Below are positions 1 to 9,002 of a stretch of DNA of 64,000 bases, one piece after another. The stretch's first letter is position 1. The number at the start of each line of letters is the position of its first letter. The DNA comes from Lachnospiraceae bacterium (GTDB lineage Bacteria > Bacillota > Clostridia > Lachnospirales > Lachnospiraceae): the NCBI GenBank assembly GCA_910575555.1, contig CAJTFX010000025.1, positions 1 to 64,000 of the forward strand. The letters are read 5' to 3'. Made by a program: the position numbers and the translations under genes. The notes beneath the pieces were generated by a model. That model was not told the DNA's origin and ran no database searches. It saw only the letters and a list, made by a program, of their open reading frames with translations.

Positions 1-498
1 CTGAAAACAGGGAAGAAATGGTATGATTATGTGACGGATATTGATTATAACGGATATAAAGTAAACCTGATAGAATATGGGGAAAGCATGGAACATGTCT
101 GCGTAAAAGGGAAGAAAAAAGGGGAAGCCCGGACAATCAGGAAAGAATTCTGGTTCCTTACGGACCTGCCTGCCACGGCCAAAAACGTGGAAGGTCTGGC
201 GGAGCGTGGAAGAATGAGGTGGAAGATAGAAAATGAGGGTTTCAACGCGCAGAAAAAGCATGGCTACTGTTTGGAACATCCATTCAGCAAAAACTATCAG
301 GCATTGAAATGCCATTATTACCTGATACAGATCGGGCACATGATTGGGCAGTTCATGGACGCATGGGAACGGATATGGAAAAAAGTAAAACAGAGTTTGG
401 AGCAGAAACACAGGAGAATGCTGGAAGCCATGAAAGAGACGCCGCTGAAAGAATACAGGGAAGAAATAAAGAAGAAGATACAGATACGGTTTATATAA
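1..498 (+). CDS. Transposase C-terminal part (DDE family, IS4-like), cut by the window edge
   Basis: The frame is open from base 1, so the start lies outside the window and only about 165 residues are visible. The segment RWKIENEGFNAQKKHG fits the R-x3-E-x(6-7)-K signature around the third acidic residue of IS4-type DDE transposases, followed by a helical tail ending KKIQIRFI. No terminal inverted repeat was recognised downstream. It probably belongs to an insertion sequence inside the element that fills the left part of the window. Family assignment rests on motif appearance only. Confidence 0.6.
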   Translation: MKTGKKWYDYVTDIDYNGYKVNLIEYGESMEHVCVKGKKKGEARTIRKEFWFLTDLPATAKNVEGLAERGRMRWKIENEGFNAQKKHGYCLEHPFSKNYQALKCHYYLIQIGHMIGQFMDAWERIWKKVKQSLEQKHRRMLEAMKETPLKEYREEIKKKIQIRFI

Positions 499-681
499 AA
501 GCAGGCAGGGAAAGGAGGCGGTGGAGAGACAGGTGAAAAGTAAAAAAGAAAAAAGCAGGGCACAGGGATTTTATGGTTCAAAATAGGAACGTATTGACGG
601 TTTAGTCTATAAGATTGAATCCAAGCTGCCCTAAGAGAGCAAATATTAATTTAAGCGTCAGAGCTGCTTAACTTGCCATAC

Positions 682-707
682 ACTTGTCAAGTTTCTTGCG
701 TTATAAT
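682..707 (+). promoter_or_regulatory. Candidate operator and -10 box upstream of the WYL regulator
   Basis: ACTTGTCAAGT (682-692) is a perfect inverted repeat around one central base and sits ten bases upstream of TATAAT (702-707). It could be an autoregulatory site for the adjacent WYL regulator. No well-spaced -35 box was found. The assignment is inference from position and symmetry. Confidence 0.35.
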
Positions 708-726
708 AAAGGTGGAGGTGTATGGT

Positions 727-1626
727 ATGCAGATGAACAGGCTGTTTCAAATTGTTTACTATTTATTGGAAAACGGAAAATCCTCGGCTCCTGAACTGGC
801 GGAAAAATTCGAGGTTTCTACTCGGACCATTTACAGAGATTTAAATACCATTAGCGCAGCAGGAATCCCAATTTATGCTACACAGGGAAAAGGCGGCGGT
901 ATCTCTTTGATGGGAAATTATGTTCTGGACAAGTCTATTTTTTCAGAAAAAGAGCAGGAACAAATACTGATTGCCTTACGGGGCATTGCTTCCACAGAAG
1001 GTGAAAATGCGGATGAACTGCTTTCTAAATTGTCAGCACTCTTTCAAATTAAATGGACGGATTGGATAGAAGTTGATTTTTCAGACTGGAATAAAAATAA
1101 GGCGGATCAGATATTTGGTGAGATTAAAAAAGCTATTTTTGACAGAAGCATCGTCACCTTTTCTTATTTTAGCAGTAACGGTCAGTATTTATCTCGCTCT
1201 GTGAAGCCACTTAAATTGATCTTCAAGGGCAATGACTGGTATTTATATGGATTTTGCCTTTTAAGAAATGACTACCGCTTTTTTAAATTGACGCGCATAA
1301 AAGATTTGGTAATTTCCGCTGAAACGTTCATAAGGGACGTGTCGGGCTTGCCAAAGGATAAAATGGAAATGCCTTATTACAATACGGTTTCTGTTACTTT
1401 GAAATTCTCTCCGCAAGTTGCTTTTCGCGTGTATGATGAATTTGCCGAAAGCATTACAACAGATCAAGAGAATAATCTATATGTAACCGCAGATTTACCG
1501 GATCATGAAGTCTTATATCATTATCTGCTTACCTTTGGGGATAATGTTGAGGTGATTTCCCCATCGCATATCCGGGCTGGGATAAAAGAAAAGGTATGCT
1601 CCATTCTAAAAAAATATGAAACATGA
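727..1626 (+). CDS. WYL-domain transcriptional regulator (YafY/YobV type)
   Basis: The 299-residue protein has an N-terminal winged helix (residues about 1-55, with SAPELAEKFEVSTRTIYRD as the helix-turn-helix) and a central WYL ligand-sensing domain (about 130-215, containing SVKPLKLIFKGNDWYLYGF). This architecture binds DNA and responds to an effector, often a nucleotide or nucleic acid, in other family members. ATG 727 is chosen because GGAGG lies at 713-717; in-frame codons upstream have no such site. A palindrome upstream suggests autoregulation. Neighbours give no clear target, so the regulon is unknown. Confidence 0.85.
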   Translation: MQMNRLFQIVYYLLENGKSSAPELAEKFEVSTRTIYRDLNTISAAGIPIYATQGKGGGISLMGNYVLDKSIFSEKEQEQILIALRGIASTEGENADELLSKLSALFQIKWTDWIEVDFSDWNKNKADQIFGEIKKAIFDRSIVTFSYFSSNGQYLSRSVKPLKLIFKGNDWYLYGFCLLRNDYRFFKLTRIKDLVISAETFIRDVSGLPKDKMEMPYYNTVSVTLKFSPQVAFRVYDEFAESITTDQENNLYVTADLPDHEVLYHYLLTFGDNVEVISPSHIRAGIKEKVCSILKKYET

Positions 1627-1733
1627 CACAGGATTTCAAGTTTTGTTTGTTATACTTGTTTTAGAAACAGAAACTTTTAGTATACAGTCGAAATGAAAGC
1701 ACAAATACCCATACTGACGGAGGGGGTGATGAC

Positions 1734-2239
1734 ATGGGAAATTAGCTGTATTTGATATATCTGAACCGGGCGGTATAATTGCAGAAAAGCTGCTCATGCT
1801 GTTAAGCGCCCGTCAACGTCAGGAATTGGTAAACTATCTTTTCAATTCCCAAAAACAACAAAATAATCTGACCGACAGCCCATGCGCCATTTCCGAAAAT
1901 TATAGGGTGCAGACAGCCATTGATGAACCATTTACAGAAATTCAAATGGACGATTTATATTTCTGCCAAGAACAACGGCTTGTATGTATTGGCGAGCAGG
2001 TAATCAAATTAACGGCTAAGGAATTTGACATCCTTGCTTTGTTAATTACACACCCGAAGCGGGTATTTACTTATGAGCTGATTATGGAATTGGCCTGGAA
2101 TGAGGATTATTCCTACTACTCCCGCAAAGCAGTCAATAATCATGTAAGCAATCTGCGGAAGAAGCTGAAAGTTACGCAGGATTCCCCGGACTACATCAAA
2201 AGCGTTGCTGGTATTGGTTATAAATTTGAAGTGCCATAA
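1734..2239 (+). pseudogene. OmpR-type winged-helix regulator with a one-base frame break near its start
   Basis: The C-terminal 100 residues form a Trans_reg_C winged helix: IKLTAKEFDILALLITHP, then VNNHVSNLRKKLK, then SVAGIGYKFEVP. There is no receiver domain. The well-placed start, ATG 1734 behind AGGGGGTGA (1721-1729), meets a stop after MGN. One base later the frame opens as LAVFDISEPGGIIAEKLLML and continues into the winged helix, so a single base seems missing in GGGAAA (1736-1741). If the break is real, the only in-frame ATG is 1796, which lacks a good ribosome binding site. A sequencing error is equally possible. Confidence 0.6.
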
Positions 2240-2359
2240 TATAGGCTCCCGGCTATCGCTGAATTTATCATCAACACATTAGGCAATCTGAACTATTCCC
2301 ACCGACGGTACACCACAAGCTGACAGTCGGCGGAACTTCGAATCTAGTTGGCTCGAATG

Positions 2360-2388
2360 TTGACAGATTGTTCTAGCTATTATGTATT
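2360..2388 (+). promoter_or_regulatory. Possible promoter before the lipoprotein gene
   Basis: A consensus -35 TTGACA (2360-2365) is followed by TATGTA (2381-2386) at a 15-base spacing, about 85 bases before the next gene. The spacing is short and the -10 weak. The rest of the 2240-2470 gap shows no coding signal. Confidence 0.3.
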
Positions 2389-2470
2389 TGTCTTTATACC
2401 AATATGCTTTTGCGGAAAGGCGAATGCAAGTTAATACAAAAAACTAGAATAAAAATCTAAGGAGAGAAAA

Positions 2471-3664
2471 ATGAAATTCAAAGTAACAAGAATACTCGCA
2501 TTTGTTATGACTCTTATGCTGTTATCTTTAGTAGCTTGTTCTAACAAACCCAAACAGAATGATGCAGCCACAGACTCAGTACTCTCGGACTCAGAAGCAA
2601 TGATCTCTGCAAAATCATCACAATCTCCCAATAGTGCAGCACCAGGAAATACCTCGTCATTGGCGCAGTTTGCAGATGTTCGCGGTGGTTTTTTTACAGG
2701 AGATAACGTGCTATCACCAAGTGAGTATAGGGCTGAGGATATGTACACATATCAATTCAACGAGCATACTGTTTTTACAGGTAATGAAACACTTCAGCAA
2801 GAAATTATGGAAAATGGCAAAAACCCCGGACTTGGCATACGCGCTTTGCATGGGCAGGGTATCACTGGCGAAGGTGTATCAGTTGCAATTATTGACGAGG
2901 CTATTTTTTTAGAACCGCCTGAGTTTTCAGACAGAATTGTGGATTACTATGAATGTTATGATGTACAGTCACAAGGGGGGATGCACGGCAATGCCGTTAT
3001 CAGCATATTGGCAGGAAGAACCTGCGGCGTTGCTCCTGGCGTGAAGGTTTATTATGTCGCAGTTCCTTCGGGGTTTTCTGATTCGGCTTATTGGGCGGAC
3101 GGCCTAAATTGGATTATAGATAAGAATGAATCCCTACCGGAAAAGGATAAAATACGTGTAGTTTCGGTATCTGCAAATCTGTCAGGGTCAGACTGTGATT
3201 TTGAAAATCAAGAAAAGTGGGAAGATGCGGTTGTGCGCGCAAAAGCGGCGGGAATTTTAGTGATTAGCTGTAGCGTTGGAACGGATACTCATTTTACATC
3301 GGGTGGATATTACGATTACACAGACCCCGATAATATTAAAAAGATGCGCAATGGTTGGTGGAGCTACGGACAAAGCAAATCGGAACCGATGCAAGAAGGG
3401 TTCATTTCCATACCTGTCAATTTCCGCACAACAGTGGAGCAGTATGATGCGGGGGACTATTTCTTCCGCTATGGAGGACAGGGCGGTGAAAGCTGGGGCG
3501 TTCCATATGCTGCTGGGGTGCTTGCACTTGGATGGCAGATAAACCCTCAGCTAAGCCCAGAAGAAATAAAGAAAATTCTTATTGACAGCGCCTACGAAAA
3601 TCAATACGGCGAACATATTATTTATCCCTCCGCATTTATTGAAATGGTAAAAAATACACTATAA
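2471..3664 (+). CDS. Subtilisin-like (S8) serine protease lipoprotein
   Basis: The 397-residue protein starts with a lipoprotein signal (basic MKFKVTR, hydrophobic core, lipobox LVAC) and a Ser/Asn-rich linker, so it should be anchored outside the membrane. The subtilase triad is visible: Asp in VAIIDEA (about residue 141), His in GGMHGNAV (about 174), Ser in GESWGVPYAAG (about 341). The Ser motif departs from the usual GTSMAAP, with WGVP replacing MAAP. ATG 2471 follows AAGGAGAG. It stands alone, with a terminator downstream. The substrate is unknown; a surface-processing role is inferred. Confidence 0.8.
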   Translation: MKFKVTRILAFVMTLMLLSLVACSNKPKQNDAATDSVLSDSEAMISAKSSQSPNSAAPGNTSSLAQFADVRGGFFTGDNVLSPSEYRAEDMYTYQFNEHTVFTGNETLQQEIMENGKNPGLGIRALHGQGITGEGVSVAIIDEAIFLEPPEFSDRIVDYYECYDVQSQGGMHGNAVISILAGRTCGVAPGVKVYYVAVPSGFSDSAYWADGLNWIIDKNESLPEKDKIRVVSVSANLSGSDCDFENQEKWEDAVVRAKAAGILVISCSVGTDTHFTSGGYYDYTDPDNIKKMRNGWWSYGQSKSEPMQEGFISIPVNFRTTVEQYDAGDYFFRYGGQGGESWGVPYAAGVLALGWQINPQLSPEEIKKILIDSAYENQYGEHIIYPSAFIEMVKNTL

Positions 3665-3749
3665 TCATGCAATGAAAAAGCGGATACCACTAATTTTGCG
3701 GGATGGTTTGCTTTCGTTTTTTGGTAAAAGGTGTATCAGAAATCTTTTT

Positions 3750-3788
3750 AGAGAGGAAAAAGCGTTTTGGCTTTTACCTCTCTTTTTA
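3750..3788 (+). terminator. Rho-independent terminator after the protease gene
   Basis: AGAGAGGAAAAAGC (3750-3763) pairs with GCTTTTACCTCTCT (3770-3783) with one mismatch around a six-base loop, and is followed by a T run. It ends the transcript of the protease lipoprotein. Confidence 0.75.
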
Positions 3789-3846
3789 CATTGCATAGTG
3801 GGAGTTTGAAGAAATAATAATAACGAGATAAAAAGGTTTTCCGGCA

Positions 3847-3894
3847 ACGTACAATATGCCTGTCTGCGATTTTGCAGATAGGCGTATTGTACGT
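3847..3894. repeat. Large palindrome (21-bp arms, 6-base loop)
   Basis: Arms 3847-3867 and 3874-3894 are complementary over 21 positions with two mismatches that would be G-U pairs in RNA; the loop is GATTTT. It lies in the 3665-4094 gap, which contains no gene. There is no T run directly after it, so it may be a structural or protein-binding site. Further hairpins follow downstream. Confidence 0.7.
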
Positions 3895-4036
3895 GTAAGG
3901 TTGATTGGAGCTAGCCTACATTGTGGATAGGCTTTTCACTCACAATAATTCTTTGGAAAACGTATTTTATACCTACCTTACCAAAACCATGATGGTTCAG
4001 GAAAGAATATAGAATTTACCCCTATATAATTTCCCC

Positions 4037-4078
4037 AAAAGGAGGCTGATGAAGGGTAAGCCTTCTGCGCCTCCTTTT
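4037..4078 (+). promoter_or_regulatory. Leader hairpin with A/U-ended stem
   Basis: AAAAGGAGGC (4037-4046) pairs perfectly with GCCTCCTTTT (4069-4078), and an inner GAAGG/CCTTC helix lies within. The U-rich 3' arm resembles a terminator. It is the first of three hairpins ahead of the sigma-like gene and may be part of an attenuation leader. Confidence 0.55.
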
Positions 4079-4150
4079 CAGGGAGGGCTGATAAATGCTG
4101 CCAAAGGGGAATATTCAACAGAAAGATTATTTTGCATATAGAGCTTTATG

Positions 4151-4186
4151 CGCCGTAATCCATGTGGTGTGGATTGCGGCGTTTTT
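4151..4186 (+). terminator. Attenuator-like terminator in the leader of the sigma-like gene
   Basis: CGCCGTAATCC (4151-4161) pairs with GGATTGCGGCG (4171-4181), one G-U pair, followed by TTTTT. It lies after a plausible leader-peptide start (ATG 4095, preceded by GGGAGGG), so translation of the leader could control read-through. The regulatory idea is inference. Confidence 0.65.
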
Positions 4187-4230
4187 AAGTTTGATCACAT
4201 TTGAGAAAATACATTATCATACATCTTCCT

Positions 4231-4256
4231 ACGCGCCCATTCTTTTATGGGCGCGT
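4231..4256 (+). promoter_or_regulatory. Perfect 10-bp hairpin in the leader
   Basis: ACGCGCCCAT (4231-4240) and ATGGGCGCGT (4247-4256) pair perfectly around TCTTTT. It is the third hairpin of the leader before the sigma-like gene and is followed by ATTTC rather than a strong T run. Confidence 0.6.
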
Positions 4257-4367
4257 ATTTCATATATAAGCGGCTGTTACAACAAGGGTTATCCGCACTG
4301 CCGCTCCCCACCCTCTGATTTCGATTTTGCCTATCAACTCAAAAAATCGAAATTGGAGGAATTACCC

Positions 4368-4787
4368 ATGAAAGAAATCAATCTGCGGGATTACTACCCG
4401 TTTTATACGAAAGATACTGTTATTGAGGTGCCTGACGAGGTGGCTGATCTGCTTCGGGAATACAAATTAAGCGAGGCAGCGCATTTTCTGCGTACATACC
4501 GTCATAAAGCGTATTTTTCCCTGGACTATGACAAGAACGTTGAACATGATGCCCTTGTGATCGTGCTGGCACCGGAAGATATTCTGGTCCAGGAGGAAGT
4601 ACATGCGAGGCTGTACCGTGCCATTGCCTTGCTGCCTGAAAAGCAGAGGAACCGGATATGCTCACATTATCTGCTTGGCATGAGCCTTTCGGAAATTGCC
4701 AAAAGCGAACACTCGGCGGTAAGCTCTGTGCATGAAGGAATCCAGCGCGGGCTCCGGCGTCTTAAAAAAATTCTGGAAGAAATTTGA
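4368..4787 (+). CDS. Sigma-70 region 4-like helix-turn-helix regulator of an integrative element
   Basis: The 139-residue protein ends in a sigma region 4-like fold: ARLYRAIALLPEKQRNRIC, then YLLGMSLSEIAKSEHSAVSS, then a basic tail GIQRGLRRLKKILEE. Similar small sigma-like proteins sit near the regulatory and integration genes of Tn916- and Tn1549-like conjugative elements. ATG 4368 is chosen for TTGGAGGAAT just upstream, although the frame is open back to a leader ATG at 4095. Three hairpins in the leader suggest attenuation. It probably controls element transfer or excision; that is inferred from context. Confidence 0.75.
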   Translation: MKEINLRDYYPFYTKDTVIEVPDEVADLLREYKLSEAAHFLRTYRHKAYFSLDYDKNVEHDALVIVLAPEDILVQEEVHARLYRAIALLPEKQRNRICSHYLLGMSLSEIAKSEHSAVSSVHEGIQRGLRRLKKILEEI

Positions 4788-5389
4788 TCCAGCCCCCGAA
4801 AATAACCCTCAAAAATGAAATGAATAATAGAGGGACATATTCGGCGGGACAAGCCTGACGGGTGTGGCCGTGCTGCACAAGCTCCGGCCCGCCCCAACTG
4901 AAATATTGCCATAACTGCCACGCCCCTCGCTTGCTCCTTGACAACCGAATATACGCTGTTACAGGTACTTCATTCTGTGTTCCGAGCGGCAGATGGGGCG
5001 GCGCGGTGACAGGCGGCCTAAGGAGGTGATGAATCAGGCTGTCCGAGCGATAAACGCAACCCACGAATCAGGCTGTGGCAGGCCGGGCGCAACGACGGCA
5101 CGGATTACAATGGTACTTCTTCACGGCTCCCTAAAGACTTGGGGAGAGTTCCTGCGGCGTTTGCTTGCTCTGGCAAAGCGGCGGCGTATGCGGGGCTATG
5201 ATGCGGTGACGCTATCCGCAGCCTGTAACAGCCCCGCCCTGGTAAATCAGGGCTTGCCGGGGTGCGTGGCAAATACGGCAGCTAATCGAAATCAGATACA
5301 ATGGGCCGGGTCTGTGACTATTATGGGAGCAGGTCCGACCTATTCATGTGGTTTTGATAACCAGGAATGTTCAGGAAGGAGTTGATATT
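4788..5389 (+). other. 602-base gap with no supported gene
   Basis: The stretch is GC-richer than its surroundings and holds a 12-base direct repeat GAATCAGGCTGT (5031-5042 and 5065-5076) and a consensus-like TTGACA (4938-4943) without a matching -10. A 130-codon frame (4993-5385) has a biased composition, no recognisable domain and no clear ribosome binding site. It may be a regulatory or decayed part of the element. Confidence 0.4.
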
Positions 5390-5602
5390 ATGGAAAATGT
5401 AACTGCTGGCGGAGCCGGAACATTGGTAGATATTCGGGATGTTACGATTGACAGGGAGCTTTCCCGTGAGGACCGGATTGCAGAATTTGTCCGTCAGATT
5501 AAAAACCCTTACCGCTTTAAGTGCGGGCGATTTACTGTCCACGCCAGTTTTGCCTCCAGCGGAGCCACCTTGGAGGAATGTATCAAGGGAATCCTGCGGT
5601 AA
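5390..5602 (+). CDS. Small conserved protein upstream of the recombinases
   Basis: The 70-residue protein begins MENVTAGGAGTLVDIRDV and has a Cys-containing core (RFKCGRFTVHASFASSGATL). It is preceded by GGAAGGAG at good spacing. I recognise this type of short protein from clostridial integrative elements, where it lies just ahead of recombinase genes, but no function is known to me. It sits 136 bases before the first recombinase in the same orientation. Confidence 0.6.
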   Translation: MENVTAGGAGTLVDIRDVTIDRELSREDRIAEFVRQIKNPYRFKCGRFTVHASFASSGATLEECIKGILR

Positions 5603-5738
5603 GCCGGATATTTTTAGAAAGGGGCTGACTTTCCCGCGAAGTCGTGGTAGAATAAGAATCGGAAAAGGAATTGAATACGGCATAGCCACACTTCTTGAAT
5701 TGCGGGGATTTTTCTGTGCAACGAAAGGAGTGCTTTTT

Positions 5739-7367
5739 ATGCAGGTTTACAAAACGATTAAGTATATCCGTCTTTCTTATACGGATGACAAGTCGGTGGA
5801 AAGTGACAGCGTTGCCAACCAGCGGCGGCTGATTGACGACTACATTGCCCGGCACCCGGAAATTGAGGTTGTGGCAGAAAAGATTGATGACGGTTATAGC
5901 GGCGTCCTTTTTGACCGTCCGGCTTTCCAGGAAATGATGCGGATGATCGAGCAGGGAGAAGCCAACTGTGTGATTGTGAAAGACCTCTCTCGCCTGGGGC
6001 GGGAGTATATAGAAACTGGCCGTTACATGCGCCGGGTATTCCCAGCTTACGGCGTCCGGTTTATCGCCATCAATGATAATGTGGACACAGAAAATGACGC
6101 TGCCGATGACCTTACCGTCTCCGTCAAAAATATTATGAACGAGGCATACAGCCGGGATATTTCCGTAAAGACCCGGAGCGCCCTGGATGTGAAACGCCGC
6201 AGCGGTGATTTTGTCGGAGCCTTTACCATTTACGGCTATGTAAAAACCGGCGACAAGCATAAATGTCTGGAAATTGACGAATATGCCGCGGGCGTGGTAC
6301 GGGATATTTTTAGGAAACGGCTGGAAGGATTCAGCGCTTCCCATATCGCGGATGAACTGAACCGGATGGGCATACTCTCCCCTCTGGCTTATAAGCGCAG
6401 CCACGGGATGCCCCATGCCAAAGGCGGCTATACGGACCGTAAGGACTGTAAATGGTCTGCGACTACGATTATCCGTATTTTGCAGGATGAAACCTACACC
6501 GGAACGCTGGTCCAGGGGAAACAGACGACGCCCCACTTCAAGCTGAAAGAGCGTGAGGACAAGCCTTCTTCCGAATGGATTCGTGTGGAGGGCGCCCATG
6601 AAGCAATTATCCAGAAACATGATTTTGACTTGGTGCAGAGGCTTCGCCGGATTGACACCCGGACTTCTCCCAAATCAGATAAGGTATATTTGTTCTCCGG
6701 CATTTTGATCTGTGGGTGCTGCGGCTGCCGTATGACCCGTAAGACGAACCGCTATAAGGATAAGGAATACCATTACTACTATTGTCCGACTGGAAAGAAG
6801 AACGGCTGTACTTCCTCCGTCATGTTAAAGGAAACGGACTTGATTGAGTGTGTGCAGGACAGTCTAAAGGGCCATATTGAAAATGTAGCTTCCCTGGACG
6901 CACTGCTGTCCAGTATCAGCCAGGAACGGATCAACCGGGAACTGGTTCAGGAATATACTGCGCAGATCAAGGCGAACGAAAAACAGCGGGCGCAGATTGA
7001 GGGTTTCAAGACAAAGCTCTATGAAAACCTGGTAAGCGGGATTCTTACCAAAGAAGAATATCTTTCCTATAAGCGGAAATACAATGCCGACATTGAACTT
7101 CTGCAAAAAGCGATTGCCGAATGGGAAGAACGCCTGACGGATGTACTGGAGAACCGCAGCGAGCGGAACCGCTGGATCAATCATTTCATGCAATTCTCCA
7201 CGATGGAGGAAATTGACCGACGTGCGGTCATGCAGCTTATCCGCAGTATTCGGGTGCTCGGCAAGGATGAGTTACATATTGAATTCAACTATCAGGATGA
7301 ATATAAAAAGGCCGTCGCACTGGCGGAGCAGATCGCGGAACAGGCCGCAGAAAGGAAGGTGAGCTAA
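5739..7367 (+). CDS. Large serine recombinase 1 of 3
   Basis: The 542-residue protein has an N-terminal resolvase domain with the catalytic serine in YIRLSYTD (Ser13) and the conserved VIVKDLSRLGREYIETG, a recombinase domain (about 190-320), a zinc ribbon (LICGCCGCRMTR, later YYYCPTGKKNGC) and a C-terminal coiled coil. Such enzymes cut and join element ends without a tyrosine intermediate. ATG 5739 is chosen for GAAAGGAG at 5723-5730. Its stop abuts the ATG of recombinase 2, so the three genes are one operon. Confidence 0.93.
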   Translation: MQVYKTIKYIRLSYTDDKSVESDSVANQRRLIDDYIARHPEIEVVAEKIDDGYSGVLFDRPAFQEMMRMIEQGEANCVIVKDLSRLGREYIETGRYMRRVFPAYGVRFIAINDNVDTENDAADDLTVSVKNIMNEAYSRDISVKTRSALDVKRRSGDFVGAFTIYGYVKTGDKHKCLEIDEYAAGVVRDIFRKRLEGFSASHIADELNRMGILSPLAYKRSHGMPHAKGGYTDRKDCKWSATTIIRILQDETYTGTLVQGKQTTPHFKLKEREDKPSSEWIRVEGAHEAIIQKHDFDLVQRLRRIDTRTSPKSDKVYLFSGILICGCCGCRMTRKTNRYKDKEYHYYYCPTGKKNGCTSSVMLKETDLIECVQDSLKGHIENVASLDALLSSISQERINRELVQEYTAQIKANEKQRAQIEGFKTKLYENLVSGILTKEEYLSYKRKYNADIELLQKAIAEWEERLTDVLENRSERNRWINHFMQFSTMEEIDRRAVMQLIRSIRVLGKDELHIEFNYQDEYKKAVALAEQIAEQAAERKVS

Positions 7368-9002
7368 ATGGCAAGAAAAAGCAGGAAACAGATGGACGCT
7401 CCTATGCCGGCGCCGTCCTTATATGTATATGTGGCACTGTATATCCGGCTTTCTGTGGAGGATAACAAGAAACGCGGCTGTTCCGTGGAGAATCAAAAGT
7501 TGGTGCTGAATGATTATCTAGCGGATAAACCGGATTTTGTAGTCTATGACACATATATCGACAACGGCCTGACGGGTACGAATTTCCACCGTCCCGGATT
7601 CCAGCAGATGCTTTCGGATATTGAAGCGGGCCATATTAACTGTGTGATCGTCAAAGACCTGTCCAGACTGGGACGCAATTCCATTGATACCGGCTATTAT
7701 ATTGAACAGTATTTTTATGCACACAATGTCCGTTTTATTGCGGTCACGGATCAGTTTGACACAGCGGACCCCGGCAACCTTCATGGAGGCATTATGCTTC
7801 CCCTAAAGAATATGATAAATGAAGCCTATTCTCTGGATATAGGTAGGAAGATCAAGGCGCAGGCAAGGCAGGCCATGAAAGACGGCGATTATATCGGCGC
7901 ACGGGCGCCTTATGGCTACCGGAAAGACCCGGATAACTGTCACAAACTGCTGGTTGACGAGGAAACGGCCCCTGTCGTGAAACAGATTTTTGAATGGGCT
8001 TATGAGCGTGTAGCGTTGAACCGCATCGTCCGTAATCTCAATGAAATGGGGATTACAGCGCCAAGCCATTACAAGAAATCTACCGGCGAGATCACCAGCC
8101 CCGGCCTAATCGGCAGCGGAAAATGGCAGACCCGCACGGTAATGAAGCTTTTGGAAAGCGAGGTTTATACCGGTGATCTGGTGCAGGGCAAAACAAAGAC
8201 GGTGGACCACCAGCAGGTCAAGGCTGGCAACGATAACCTGATTATTGCCAGACGCACCCATGAGCCGATTATCAGCCACGAACTCTTTACTGCGGTACAG
8301 GAATACCGGAAACAGGTCTGCGAGGAAAGCCGGGCGGTTCCCAAACGCCCCTATACCCCGAATATTTTCAAGGGTAAGGTGTTCTGCGCCGACTGCGGCA
8401 GGAGCCTCCACCGTCAGCGGGCCGAGCGTAAGAAAGGCCCGGATATTTACTGGTTCCATTGTCTCACGAACAGCCGTGTAGCCAAAGATACCTGCAAAGG
8501 CGTGATGATGCAGGAGACAGAGCTGATTGCAACTGTCACCGCTATTTTAGAAAAAGAGCTTTCCGTTGCTTTGGGTATGTCTCTCCCTCTCTTTCAATTA
8601 GAGGCAAGACAGAAACAGAAAAAAGACGGGTTGAAATCCCAAATGTCTGCCAAACGGCAGGATATAGAGAAACAGCGGCGTCTGATCCGCGGGCTGTATG
8701 AAAACTTCGTACAGGGCATTTTAACCAGCGAGGAATATTTTGAACTGAAAGCAGGTTACGAGGAATCTATCACTGTTCTTTCCGGCGATATTGAGGCGCT
8801 TGAAAAAGGTATGGATGCTCTGGACGACCAGCTTGTACGCTACCGTGCAATGGAAAAAGACGCAAAATCACTGGCGCAGGATCATGTGCTGACGGCAGAG
8901 CTGATTGAACGGCTGATTGACCGGATCGAAATCGACCACGAGCGGAATATCCGTGTTTCTTTCCGGTTTAAGAGCGAATTTCAGGGGGAGGCGGTAAAAT
9001 GA
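7368..9002 (+). CDS. Large serine recombinase 2 of 3
   Basis: The 544-residue protein starts one base after recombinase 1. The catalytic serine lies in ALYIRLSVED, with CVIVKDLSRLGRNSIDTG, a recombinase domain, a zinc ribbon (GKVFCADCGRSLHRQ, then FHCLTN) and a coiled coil with KRQDIEKQRRLIRGLYENF. It overlaps recombinase 3 by ATGA, so translation is coupled. All active-site residues seem present. Whether all three enzymes are needed, or one acts alone, cannot be told from sequence. Confidence 0.93.
   Translation: MARKSRKQMDAPMPAPSLYVYVALYIRLSVEDNKKRGCSVENQKLVLNDYLADKPDFVVYDTYIDNGLTGTNFHRPGFQQMLSDIEAGHINCVIVKDLSRLGRNSIDTGYYIEQYFYAHNVRFIAVTDQFDTADPGNLHGGIMLPLKNMINEAYSLDIGRKIKAQARQAMKDGDYIGARAPYGYRKDPDNCHKLLVDEETAPVVKQIFEWAYERVALNRIVRNLNEMGITAPSHYKKSTGEITSPGLIGSGKWQTRTVMKLLESEVYTGDLVQGKTKTVDHQQVKAGNDNLIIARRTHEPIISHELFTAVQEYRKQVCEESRAVPKRPYTPNIFKGKVFCADCGRSLHRQRAERKKGPDIYWFHCLTNSRVAKDTCKGVMMQETELIATVTAILEKELSVALGMSLPLFQLEARQKQKKDGLKSQMSAKRQDIEKQRRLIRGLYENFVQGILTSEEYFELKAGYEESITVLSGDIEALEKGMDALDDQLVRYRAMEKDAKSLAQDHVLTAELIERLIDRIEIDHERNIRVSFRFKSEFQGEAVK

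Noticed and set aside
4993-5385. 130-codon open frame ahead of the recombinase operon
   Set aside because: Biased composition, no domain, no clear ribosome binding site, and it overlaps the start region of the small conserved gene at 5390.
5583-6620. 345-codon minus-strand frame opposite recombinase 1
   Set aside because: Shadow of the strongly coding plus strand; no ribosome binding site or domain.
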